Of a stretch of 64,000 bases of DNA, positions 1 to 10,449 are shown piece by piece (the first letter of the stretch is position 1; each line of letters starts with the position of its first letter). A program made the translations under genes and the position numbers. The notes under the pieces are model-generated. The model searched no databases and was not told the DNA's origin. It saw only the letters and a list, made by a program, of their open reading frames with translations. Source of the stretch: Orobanche coerulescens (Eukaryota; Streptophyta; Magnoliopsida; Lamiales; Orobanchaceae); the NCBI GenBank assembly GCA_033398695.1, contig CM065811.1:118157501-118221500 (forward strand), written 5' to 3'.

Positions 1-900
1 TTTTTCAAAGTCCGCCGTTGTCTTTCACTTCAGTTTTGATGGAATATTCTTTTTAGAAATTTTTCGCCATTATTTTCACTTCGTTAATTAATAATTTACT
101 GGAGTGTATCTTAGTTAAAGATTCCGTCCAAATTCTGTGTTTTATTTTGGCGAAGTGTATGTATTCTATTACTTCACTACTGCCAAACGTGAAGTTAGTG
201 CGATATTATGACTTCAATTCCTATAATCAATTAAGTAAGTGCTACTGAAGTCTATTAACAAAATTCTACTAGTATAATGGATGTGTTGTGCTCTTTTTCC
301 TCATCAAGTCTTTATTTTTTCCGTGGGGTTTTGTTTGACTTGGAAATATTTTTTACCGAGGCAACATCTTATGCACCGTGGTTGTATTAGTGCTCGATAC
401 AGGAGGAGTGTTCTAGAAATTAAGTTTGTCCTTTGATTGTGTTTTACCTAATACTGTTTATAGTACGATACATAGATGGTAGGGTTCTCAATCCTTCTAT
501 AGGTTGTCGAACTCTATTAGGTGTCTATCTGGTAAGAAATTCTATATAAAGGCTATATAAAAGACTCTCATTATAAAGCTTATATAAGAGCTCTCTCATT
601 GCTATGAATAATAATTGATTGTTTTGATTACTTTTTGCTTTCATACGATCTCTTGAAACATTAATTAATTTACAGTAATTAAGAATATTAACAAAATTGA
701 TTATAGCAATTCGTTGCCATTATTGCATGAGGAAAAATAAAATAAAAGAAACTTGCCTAAACGTGCAATGCACATTTACTTGATTAAAAAGAACTAGATT
801 TACAACGATAATCAATACTAAATATTAAAGCACATATTAAAAAGTAGTAAAACGAGGCATTATCCAACCCGTGCGATGCACGGTCTTTGGTTGAATATCT
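1..900. other. AT-rich non-coding DNA, no gene seen
   Basis: No convincing reading frame or RNA gene. A cluster of TATA-like words (about 541-590) followed by GAATAATAATTGATTG resembles the promoter and transcript start of plant copia LTRs, but I found no LTR ends or second copy here, so this is only a hint of an old LTR remnant. Confidence 0.4.
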
Positions 901-1499
901 ACGTGTTTTGTACGTAATGTTGGGGCAGACGGTTGAATGAGCAGATGACAGAATTTAAATGTCTTTTAGAGAAGTTTATATATTTTTTTATTGTTATTGT
1001 CCTTTTATTTTAGTCTATGTAATTAGTTATATGAAATGAGGCTTTACTAACCTGTATGTTGCTCCGGGGTTGTTTTTGGTTTATTCAACCCGTGCGATGC
1101 ACCGATTGTATATAAGATTTCATAGCTAAAATTTAACCATCTTGTAATTTATACTATCATTTAAAAGTTTATTTTAATCACCTTGTGTATTAGAAGGTGC
1201 ACGTGTTTTGTACGTAATGTTGGGGCAGACGGTTGAATGAGTAGATGGCAGAATTTAAATGCCTTTTAGAGAAGTTTATATGTTTTTTATTGTTATTGTC
1301 CTTTTATTTTAGTCTATTAATTAATTATATGAAATGAGACTTTACTAACCCGTATGTTGCTCCGGGGTTGTTTTTGGTTTATTCAACCCGTGCGATGCAC
1401 CGATTGTATCTAAGATTTCATAGCTAAAATTTAACCATTTTGTAATTTATACTATCATTTAAAAGTTCATTTTAATCACCTTGTGTATTAGAAGGTGCA
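901..1499. repeat. Tandem duplication of a ~300-bp unit
   Basis: 901-1200 and 1201-1499 are two head-to-tail copies with only scattered substitutions and 1-2 bp indels. Each begins ACGTGTTTTGTACGTAATG and contains AACCCGTGCGATGCACCG (about 1085 and 1384). A third occurrence of that motif, in the form CCCGTGCGATGCACGG, lies upstream at about 869. The motif is a 6-bp hairpin (CCGTGC-GAT-GCACGG). No coding capacity is seen. It could be part of an unclassified repeat family. Confidence 0.85.
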
Positions 1500-1835
1500 T
1501 TTGCATTGTGATGTTTATCGTAACTTTTGTATTTAAATTAGTTTATTTACATTAAAAGTTACAATTAAAATAGTCTCTTCATATATTTACAATTAAAAGT
1601 TACAATTAAATTCACCTTCCATATTAAATTAAGGGGGATAAGTATTATATAGTATAGATAGAAACTTCATTATGTAATTATATTAGGCAAAAAGATTTAA
1701 AATTAATTGGCTTATTAATTTAAGAATCCAACAGAAAGTGATGTTTATAAGACTCTACATTATCACAGATTATTACTTATCTATTCTATTATTCCAATTA
1801 GAAAATGAGGGTTTATTTTAGGGTTCTATCTTTTA
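1500..1835. other. AT-rich spacer, nothing recognised
   Basis: Low-complexity AT-rich sequence between the tandem duplication and the inverted-repeat element. I see no open frame, LTR end or RNA gene. Confidence 0.5.
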
Positions 1836-2066
1836 TAATACCAAATCATAAAAGTAACAAGTTATATATCCTCATTCATAAGAGTATAAGTTTTTGATAC
1901 CAAAAGACATTAATACCCTTAAATCTATCACTAAAAGGTAAAAAAGGAAAGTCAACATCAACACCTTTTTGGAAGACATTTTAGTCTTTTTAAACAAAAT
2001 GGTATCAATAACTTACACTCTTATGAATGAGGATATATAACTTATCAATTTTATGATTTGGTATTA
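1836..2066. mobile_element. MITE-like element with ~67-bp terminal inverted repeats
   Basis: The left arm (1836-1902, starting TAATACCAAATCATAAAA) is the near-perfect reverse complement of the right arm (2000-2066, ending ATTTTATGATTTGGTATTA), with only a handful of mismatches over about 67 bp. The arms enclose a ~100-bp core with no reading frame. Size (about 231 bp), AT content and long inverted repeats fit a non-autonomous DNA transposon. The exact outer ends and target duplication are ambiguous because both flanks are A/T-rich, so I do not assign a superfamily. Confidence 0.7.
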
Positions 2067-2949
2067 AAAAATTGATTCTCACTTTATTTTAAAAGTTGTA
2101 TGAAGATAACACAAAACACATTATTTAGAAAAACTACTTGTACACAGGGAACAAAGGAAAATCATAATATATTTTTTTAAATTATTTAATAATATTAAGA
2201 TTTATTTTAGAAATACTAAAATATTTAAAACAATGAAATATTTTTAAAAGATATGTCAAAAATCTTGAGAATATTTAAAAATATCTAAAAAACATATTTA
2301 ACCAATAATAAAAATATACTAAAGAAAATATATTTGATATCTAAGAAAACTATTGGAAAAATAATATTTCAAGTGTTTTGATAAGTGCTCCCTACAACCG
2401 TGTTTTGATAATTGCATCTTACGGCCTGTTCCTAAAGCGAACTTCATTCAGCGCCCTGAGAAGACGAAATCCTACAGCTAATAGAAGTTCCAGCATACAA
2501 CATGAAGAATCGTTGGATACAGCTAAGATGGTGTAGGTGTTTTACTTAGGAAAAGCAAAACACAAATCCAACGGGATATATATTGAATTTTAAACCATTA
2601 TGAAATAAACTTTCTTTATTCACAAAGTATTCCGGATTTTAAAGTAACATTTATTGCTGACAGGACAACATTTAATATAGCCGAAGAGATTGAAGACTGC
2701 AAAGCATTTAACGCGGATCAAAGAATGTCCACTGCTGGGATTCGCATACAAAAACGAATGGCATAGCGGAAGCGAAAACAAGAAATTTAACACGAATCCC
2801 TCAAGAGGATCGATTCAAGATAGTATATACGAATATAAAACAAACAAAGAGGAAGATACGATATCATACCCTTGTAGTCCATTGATTTAATCGTTGAGAA
2901 GATGATGTCCCTTACGAATCCAATCCGCAACAAGCTCTTGGATGATCCC
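2067..2949. other. Non-coding AT-rich spacer
   Basis: No supported gene. Short open frames here (for example 2690-2890) have no recognisable domain and are of a length expected by chance. Confidence 0.5.
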
Positions 2950-3153
2950 CTTATCCAATAAGGAGTGGAATATTTTGCTCTCAAATACAAAGACTAGTTT
3001 CTATATATATATATATTTACGAGTCAGGAATACCAATGACTTTGAGTAAATAAAGAAACATTCAATTGCCTTCTGATAATAATTTACATAACAACAAGTA
3101 CAATGCCCTCACTCTAACATCCTCTGAGTGGCATTCGAGGGCATACTCCTAAC
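2950..3153 (-). repeat. Copia LTR fragment related to element F LTR
   Basis: Read on the minus strand from 3153, the sequence begins TGTTAGGAGTATGCCCTCGA and continues through CACTCAGAGGATG, matching the start of the F LTR at 28430 (TGTTAGGAAAATACCCTCGA). The match resumes at ATATTCCACTCCTTAT near 2960. Homology fades to the left, and no polypurine tract or internal sequence adjoins 3153. This is a diverged, truncated solo LTR in opposite orientation to F. Confidence 0.6.
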
Positions 3154-3477
3154 ATCTGAAGCATTAAATGCGAAACATCTTTAATTCAAACATTCTGAAG
3201 CCGCCAATCAAACTTGTCTAGATCTCACCAACCGGCCAATAGCTACATTTATAATGGATCTATTTCCAAGGTTATAAATAGCTCAAGCAAGATGACATTT
3301 CTTACTCAGCTTACGAACGAACTACTCATAGACTCACGAACTTATTATCAAAGAACAATATATTTCTTCAAGCATACAGCTAATGTCTTGAGTGAAGAAA
3401 TATACAGTCCTAAATAGTGAACAACACATCTACAGCGAAGCCTATCAAGCCTACAGCTGCTGTTTGAAGTCGTGATA
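3154..3477. other. Unassigned sequence left of element A
   Basis: It matches neither the missing first half of the A LTR nor the D-family LTR found on A's right side. The junction at 3477/3478 is therefore a deletion or rearrangement breakpoint, not a clean insertion boundary. Confidence 0.5.
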
Positions 3478-4415
3478 CTTCAAATCGTTAGGTTCGGTTC
3501 CGTTGGTTCTTAGCGTTCGTCGGTGATTATCATTTCCGTTCGTTGCGTCATCAATTACTCAAGGCAAGTATTTTTGGAAACCTTTATTCTTAACGTGAAA
3601 TGGTAATGTATATTGCGTGTGCTTTGCTCACCCTGGGAGGGTCCGACGGGGCCTCGGGGGAATCTATGACTTCACTCTGGATTCACGAGTTTGTTTCGCT
3701 AGCCAGCTCGGGAGGGTCCTTAGAGGCCTCGGGTGGGATTCATGTTGGCGTCCTGGTCCTAGGCGATGCCTGTGCGTGATTTGTTTATAAAGTGGCCAGC
3801 TCGGGAGGGTCCTTAGAGGCCTCGGGTGGGATTCGTGGCTTCGTCCCGGTCCTAGGCAAATTATTTGACTGTTTGTTTCCGGAAAAGACATGTCTAGTTT
3901 TGGTTTTTGAAATGATGTTGGTGCATATACTATGAAACGTGTAAGCAATTGGTTTGCCTTGAATACTTGTACTAGCGTAATTGCTAACCCCTTTGGGGAC
4001 CCGTTGTGGGGAAATTCTTGTTATGGATTTCAGGTTATGATCATCCGGACGAGCGAGCGCTGGGACAGTACGAGGATGTTGGCCAGGGTCGTTGACATGT
4101 GCACTTGGGTCTACTTATTTCTTTTGTCCATTTCGATATGGTTGTTTCCTATATTTATAAACTGATAGACTGTACTCGCGAGTACTTAGGCTTTTCAAAT
4201 CGAACTCCGTGTTGTATTATTTTAAATTGCTACATTGTCGATTGTTACTCATTTAGTCGGTTGCTCCGAGTGTATTTTTATGTGATGTATTATTTGATTG
4301 TGCTTCCTCGCTAACCGAGATGGTTAGCCGAGGGGTGTTCGCTGTTGTAGCCTGGTGGGTCCCATTTAGGGGTCCACGGCGCTGTAATATACTCCGAATA
4401 TCTCGGGGTGTTACA
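3478..4415 (+). repeat. Element A 5' LTR (3' half only)
   Basis: Aligns with 10368-11292 of the 3' LTR and ends CGGGGTGTTACA. About 1 kb corresponding to 9342-10367 (promoter, palindrome array and TATA box) is missing, so this LTR should be transcriptionally dead. It keeps the CTCGGGAGGGTCC tandem module (about 3625-3860). Confidence 0.9.
3564..4033 (+). other. Candidate leader intron in element A 5' LTR
   Basis: Donor CTCAAG/GCAAGTA (GC-type consensus) at 3563/3564 and acceptor GGATTTCAG/GT ending at 4033. The same pair is at 10450-10915 in the 3' LTR and equivalent pairs occur in LTRs of B, C, D and E. Splicing itself is an inference. Confidence 0.35.
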
Positions 4416-4419
4416 GAAA

Positions 4420-4431
4420 TGGTATCAGAGC
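4420..4431 (+). promoter_or_regulatory. Primer-binding site, element A (initiator tRNA-Met)
   Basis: TGGTATCAGAGC lies 4 bp after the 5' LTR end. It complements the 3' end of plant initiator tRNA-Met and primes minus-strand synthesis in most plant LTR retrotransposons. Confidence 0.9.
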
Positions 4432-4681
4432 CCTAGGTTTATGGATACCTAGGCTTGTCGGTTATTTGGGTCTAGTCGTGTTTTGTTTTGCACATTATCA
4501 CACCGCTGCCGGCATCTCAGTACTTCCAGTGTTCGTAAGTTTCCTTACTCGATTCTTTACTTTCTCGTACTGTATTCCGTTTCTTGAACTGTGGTTATTC
4601 TCCCCCCTTTGCTTATCATCGTAGTTGCTTTTTCCTTCCTTACTCATCCTCGATATACTTCTGTTATCTCTTAACACCAGT

Positions 4682-5442
4682 ATGGATGCCGGAGGCAATC
4701 GTGGTCGTGGTCGTGGTCGTGGACGCGGCCGAGGATGTGGGGCAGCCGGTGGGGCGACCACGTCGCATTCTTCGGGAGCCGGCAGTACCGGTGACCGTCA
4801 CAGTCATGCTTCTTCTCAGAGCGCACCGACCTTGGTATTGCGGCCGTCATGCAGCAAATGGTTAACCAAATGGCGGCTATAGCTCAGGTAGTCCAGAACC
4901 CCGATCAGGCTCATGCTAATCGGGGCGGAGCGGATCGCTGGCTACAAGATGTCATCAAGATGCATCCTCCTCATTTTTTGGGAGCTTCGGACCCGATCGG
5001 CTGGGAAGGGTGGATCAAGGAGATATCTAAAGTCTTCACTGCCACCAACTGTCCCGAGGACCGTAAGGTCCCTATTGCTCTGTACTTTCTCACGGGGGAC
5101 GCTACGGATTGGTGGGAGGCCGTTGGGCCCAAAGATCATGTTGCTTCGTGGGCCGAATTTCAGGAGTTGATGGAGACTGAATATTGCCGTGGCGATTAGG
5201 CAGGCTCGAGTCCATGCTTTCTATGATGCTCAACCTCGGGATATTCCCGTATCCCAAGCTATTGCTGATTTCAACAAAGAGTTGGGCTATGTGAAAACCC
5301 AAGTTGTCGCTGAGAGCGACAAAATTTTCCATTTTTCCAGGAGGATGAAACTGTCCATTCGGGACTATATGCAGACTAAATGCGCAATACTTTGAAGGAT
5401 TATCGAGTAGGGCCCTCGCTTATGACATGTCGGTGACAGCCG
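4682..5442 (+). pseudogene. gag: Element A gag (capsid), frameshifted
   Basis: Gag forms the virus-like particle that packages element RNA. The start chosen is ATG 4682, beginning a Gly/Arg-rich N-terminus (GRGRGRGRGRGCG); E and D gag begin similarly. The retrotransposon gag domain is readable at about 4900-5180 (RWLQDVIKMHPPHFLG, then ALYFLTGDATDWWEAVGP) and continues at 5189-5392. The frame changes at about 4845, 5187 and 5400, so no full-length Gag can be made. The CCHC knuckle lies in the following open stretch at 5662. Gag and pol probably formed one frame originally, as in E. Confidence 0.85.
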
Positions 5443-8400
5443 GTGCGGCGGTTCGGGAGAGTAAGAAGCAGAAATCCGGGAAATTTTTCGGGTCAAAGAG
5501 GTGGAGGTCGCGAAGTCTCGATCTGTGAATATTCTGGAGGTAGTTTGGCTCGTTTCTCTGGGGGCTATCGGAGTCTGCCGGTGCCTCCGTTCGGGATGCC
5601 AAATGGTTTAGCTGCGGCGAGCACAGCCGCCAGGCAGGAGTGTCCTCGTCCGCCTCTAACTTGTCACACTTGTGGTCAGTCGGGCCACAAGGCCTTCTTT
5701 TGTGAGCGGGCAAGAAAGCTTCTTGGTGCTCAGGCTTCTTTTCCAGAACCTTTGGAGCCGAGTGTGAACCAGGGCTCATTTGCTCCGCCGCCACCTCCGA
5801 GTGCCGGTCGAGGTAGGGGTCGGGGTCAGCCCGCTAGGGGAGGAGCTTCCAGTGTCGGCTCTACCCAGCCGCGTATCTACGAGATGAGGAGGGCCGATGA
5901 CCCAGCAGCTACTGTGGCGACAGGTACCGTTCATATCCATTCTCATCCTGTCGGTGTGCTTTTTGATTCGGGTGCTACGCATTCATTCATTTCTCTAGAG
6001 TGTGTACGCCGTTTGAGTCTCGACTGCTTGTCACCTTGCGAGCCTTTCATCGTTAAGCTTCCTAGCGGTGATAGGATTGTCGGTGATCGGGAGGTCCGAG
6101 ACTGCTCTGTATTTATTTGTGAGAGAGCTTGGCTCTCTAATCTTATTGTCGTTAATATTGAGGGCGAGGATTTGATTCTCGGGGATGATTGGTTCGAGCG
6201 GCATGGCGCAATCATGAACTACCGCATGAGGATCATCACCATGTTAGCCGAGGATGGCACCGAGCACTCCTTCGCGGGGCGAAGGAGGGGAAATCAGAAG
6301 TTTGTTATTAACGCCTTGAAGGCGATGAGACTCCTACGAAAGGGGTGTACTGGTTATTGGTGCTACGCCTTGAAGGCGGAGGATGGTGGAGTCGAGATTT
6401 CATCGATTCCGGTCGTTAGTGAGTTTCCTGATGTTTTTCCTGACGAGTTACCGGGATTGCCACCGGATCGTGAGGTCGAGTTTGCTATAGAGTTAGAGCC
6501 GGGCGCGGCTCTAATTTCTAAGGCGTCGTATCGTATGGCACCTTCAGAGATGACAGAATTGAAGAAGCAATTGAGTGAGCTTCTTGAGTCGGGGTATATT
6601 CGACCGAGCGCCTCGCCTTGGGGCGCACCGGTCCTGTTTGTGCGAAAGAAGGATGGTTCACTACGTTTGTGTATCGACTACCGCGAACTAAACAAGGTGA
6701 CCATCAAGAACAAGTACCCCCTGCCGAGGATTGATGACTTGTTTGATCAGTTGTAAGGAGCTGCAGTGTTCTCGAAGATTGATTTGAAATCGGGGTACTA
6801 TCAGCTTCGGGTGAGAGAGTTCGACGTGCCGAAAACAGCTTTTCGGACGAGATACGGACATTACGAGTTTGTAGTTATGCCTTTCGGGTTAACTAATGCG
6901 CCGGCGGTGTTCATGCAATTGATGAACAAAGTCTTTATCGAGTATTTGGATAAGTGTGTCGTCGTCTTCATTGACGATATTCTTATCTATTCGAGGAATG
7001 AGGAAGAGCATGCCCATCATTTGCGGATAGTGTTAGACATTTTGAGGGCCGCGCAACTCTATGCGAAGTTCTCGAAATGTGAGTTCTTGCTCAAGGAAGT
7101 GATGTTTTTGGGTCACGTGATTTCAGCCGAGGGAGTTCGAGTGGATCCGCAGAAGATTGAGGCAGTGTTGGATTGGGCACCGCCCACAAGTGTGAAGGAG
7201 GTCCGTAGTTTCTTGGGTTTGGCTGGCTACTACCGTAGGTTCGTCGAGGGTTTCTCAAAACTAGCTCGGCCACTTACACAGCTACTCCAGAAATCCGAAG
7301 TTAAATGCGGAATGACGAGAGCGATCGATTTTGAGGAGCTGAAGAAGCGTTGGACTTCAGCTCCGGTTTTGGCGCTGCCATGTGGCAACGAGGGATTCGC
7401 CGTTTATAGCGATGCTTCGGGTCAGGGTCTTGGGTGCGTATTAATACAGCACGGCAAGACCATTGCCTTTGCGTCGAGACAGTTGAGGCCGTATGAGCTT
7501 AACTACCCTACTCATGATTTGGAGTTAGCGGCAGTTGTTTTTGCGCTCAAGATCTGGCGTCACTATCTTTTCGGCTCTACATGTCAGATTTTTACCGATC
7601 ATAAGAGCCTGAAATACATATTTACTCAGCGGGAGTTGAATATGAGGCAGAGGAGGTGGTTAGAGCTGATTAAGGATTATGACCTCGAAATCCTTTATCA
7701 TCCGGGCAAGGCGAACGTCGTGGCCGACGCCTTGAGTCGGAAACCGATTGCGTTGCGAACGCTTGAGGTCTTTACGTCTCAGTCTGAGCTTCGGCGGGCT
7801 TTGATCGAGTTAGATGTCGAGGTTTTGTTGCCTGGAGCTGTTGGATAACTTTGTGCTTTAGAGATTTCGTCGTCTTTGATCGATGAAATTAAGCTGAAGC
7901 AATTAGAGAATCCGATGATTACTCAAATCCGAGAGAACGTTCTTAAGGGAAAGTCTCCTGGGTTTGTGATTCACGAAGATGGTGTTTTGAGATTTCGGAG
8001 TCGACTTTGTGTGCCGAACGACTCAGAGTTGAGACAGAGTATTTTGCGTGAGGCACATGCTACACCTTATTCCGTTCATCCTGGTTCGAGTAAGATGTAC
8101 AAGGACCTGAGGAGGAATTTTTGGTGGAATGATATGAAGGAGGAGGTCGCACAGTTTGTAGCGAGATGTTTGACTTGTCAGCAAGTCAAAATCGAGCATC
8201 AGCGATCGGCCGGGTTATTGCAGTCACTTCCCGTTCCAGAATGGAAATGGGAAGATATATCGATGCATTTCGTTACGAGTCTGCCGAGATCGAGGTCGGG
8301 CATGAATATGGTATGGGTGATTGTTGATCGTCTGACCAAGTCGGCACATTTTCTGGGCATCAAGGACACTTGGGGTCCAGAAAAGTTGGCTCGTGTGTTT

Positions 8401-9306
8401 ATCACGCAGATTGTGAGGCTTCACGGTACTCCGAAGTCTATTGTTTCGGATCGTGATGGACGTTTCGTATCGCACTTTTGGCAGGCGGTGCATAAGGCGT
8501 TGGGTACCCATTTACATTTGAGTACCTCTTTTCATCCCCAGTCAGATGGACAGTCGGAACGCACTATCCAGACGTTCGAGGATATGTTGCGTGCGTGCGC
8601 TCTCGATTGGAGCAGTGATTGGGAGGAGCATTTGCCATTGATCGGATTCACGTACAACAATAGTTGGCATGCGTCGATTCGGATGGCACCGTATGAGGCA
8701 CTTTATGGGCGGCGTTGTCGATCGCCGATTTGTTGGAATGAAGGGTCCGATTTGGTCGGGACCGAACCGGATGTCGTTTTAGAGACGAGGCGGAAGATAG
8801 AATTGATTCGGGAACGGATGTTAACTGCCCAGAGTCGGTAAAAGTCTTATGCCGATGTCCGTCGTCGACCTTTAGAATTCGAGGTGGGAGACCACGTTTT
8901 GCTGAAGGTGTCGCCGACGAGAGGAGTTTTCTATTTCGGGAAGAAGGGGAAGTTGAGTCCGAGATTTATTGGACCCTTCGAGATTCTCGAGCGAGTCGTT
9001 GGGTTAGCATACCGTTTGGCGTTACCCCCGGCCCTGAGTCATGTTCATAGCGTTTTCCATGTTTCCCAACTGAGGAAATATGTCCCGGATCCGAGTCACG
9101 TCATCGATTATGGTGAGATTGATGTCGCCGAGGATATTACTTTTGAAGAACGTCCCTTGAAGATTTTGGAGCATCGTGAGAAACGACTGAGGCATAAGAC
9201 CATCCCCTTGGTCAAAGTGCAGTGGTCGAGACACGGTGTCGAGGAGGCAACTTGGGAAACCGAGGTTAGCATGCGTGCTAGGTACCCTGAGTTGTTTGTT
9301 TCTTAA
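5443..9306 (+). pseudogene. pol: Element A protease-RT-RNase H-integrase, three nonsense codons
   Basis: One reading frame runs the whole 3.86 kb, broken only by TAA at 6754, 7846 and 8839. In order: CCHC knuckle [14 protein letters not shown] (5662), aspartic protease [10 protein letters not shown] (Asp at 5965), reverse transcriptase with FIDD (catalytic Asp pair 6973-6978), RNase H with YSDAS and TDHKSLKYI (about 7400-7620), integrase HHCC zinc domain (about 8050-8190), integrase core with SDRDGRF and QSERT, then a C-terminal module ending VQWSRHGVEEATWE...YPELF, like the short chromodomain-type tail of chromoviruses. The first integrase catalytic Asp (SMDF in D and B) is His here (CAT 8266). 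All three stops sit where D has Gln, consistent with C-to-T change. It would encode most pol activities if read through, but not active integrase. Confidence 0.92.
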
Positions 9307-9330
9307 GTTTCGGGACGAAACTTGTTTTTA

Positions 9331-9341
9331 GAGGGGTAGAA
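9331..9341 (+). other. Polypurine tract, element A
   Basis: GAGGGGTAGAA immediately precedes the 3' LTR start TGTAATATCC. It would prime plus-strand DNA. Upstream, the palindrome GTTTCGGGACGAAAC (about 9308-9322) recurs at the equivalent place in C, and in close variants in D and E. Confidence 0.85.
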
Positions 9342-9594
9342 TGTAATATCCGCATTTTTCTTTCCCTTGTATTCTCATTTTTGGTGTATTTCTCGATCGT
9401 AGTGACCCTCGTGTATCTTTCAGTGTATCCTTCCTATCATCTGTTGAACTGTATTCTCGTTATTGTTGTGCGGAACCGCCATTTCGGGGTTGTCATGGAT
9501 CCATTTCGTGTTATTGGTTCCCAAATATCGATTCCTATTGTTTTTATTCTCTTCCCGGATCATTTTTCATCATTTAGGACCCAAAGGGGGGTGT

Positions 9595-9873
9595 GGGCCG
9601 CGGCACAAGGAGTGTGCGCCGCGGCACACACATTTCTTCAGTTGTTGGCCGAGCGGACTGTATTGTGTGCCGCGGCACACCCGTCCGGTGCCGCGGCACA
9701 GTGCAGTCGATGCGCGGCACACACGCCGAGCTGCGGCACACTCGTGTAGCATTTTCGGCCCAAACCCGATCAGCGGTGCCGCGGCACACGCCGGCTAAGC
9801 CGCGACACCGCCGAACCACAGGGAGCAAATTTTGGCACGTGCGGCACACCTCGGTGAGCCGCGGCACACAATG
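9595..9873 (+). repeat. Array of GTGCCGCGGCAC palindromes in element A U3
   Basis: About ten copies or close variants of the 12-bp perfect palindrome GTGCCGCGGCAC at irregular 20-40 bp spacing, ending just before the TATA box. The block is GC/CpG-rich in an otherwise AT-rich LTR. Confidence 0.9.
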
Positions 9874-9884
9874 CGGTCAACCCT

Positions 9885-9892
9885 CTATAATT
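9885..9892 (+). promoter_or_regulatory. TATA box, element A LTR promoter
   Basis: CTATAATT directly downstream of the palindrome array, followed by a pyrimidine-rich stretch (TTCCTTCTTCTTCTTCC) typical of plant leaders. Transcription should start about 30 bp downstream. Confidence 0.55.
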
Positions 9893-10449
9893 GTGTTGTT
9901 TTGAGCGAGAACAGCTCATTTCCTTCTTCTTCTTCCATTGACGCGAGAGAGAGTGAGAGAGGAGGAGAGCTTCTCATCATTCATCAATTGGGGGTTGATT
10001 TTCATCATTCTTCTTCGGTTGTGAAACCCGGATAATAAATCTAACGCGTGTTCTACGAATCTAAGTACTTGAATCTTCAAGGTAATATCTCTTGGAACCC
10101 TACCTTTTGGTTAATTGGGATTTTGGGGTTTTTGTCCGATTCTTTCCGTTTTGTTGGTGGATTCTTGATGAATACGATTAATATTGTTAGTATCATTAAC
10201 TTTCCTACGGATTCATGGTATATTTTGTGATTTTTACGGAATCGAGAGGGTTTGGTTGTGGTCCGCCCTCGTTGTTATTTTTGTACGAATATACATGAAT
10301 CGTAGGCGGGTTCTCGGGGGTATTCCATTTCCGTATTCGTCTAGAGTTGGTTGTGATTATGTTCTTCAAATCGTTAGGTTCGGTTTCATTGGTTCTTAGC
10401 GTTCGTCGGTGATTATCCTTTCCGTTCGTTGCGTCATCAATTACTCAAG

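Noticed and set aside
1..3477. Host gene promoter or exon on the left side
   Set aside because: No splice-linked open frames or protein similarity; sequence is AT-rich repeat DNA.
4417..4431. TGGTATCAGAGC taken as part of a tRNA gene
   Set aside because: It is only the 3' tRNA complement next to an LTR end; no cloverleaf or internal promoter boxes surround it.
4498..4865. Pro/Arg and Val-rich open frames in both strands around the gag start
   Set aside because: They are other-frame shadows of the Gly/Arg repeat coding for the Gag N-terminus.
7876..8841. Intact autonomous gypsy element in this window
   Set aside because: All candidates fail: A has three stops and a His in the integrase core, B and E have frameshifts, D has two frameshifts and several stops, and C and G lack pol.
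9381..9904. Overlapping open frames in the A LTR with Ala/His/Arg repeats
   Set aside because: Produced by the GCCGCGGCAC array on both strands; no start context or domain, and they lie in the U3 promoter.
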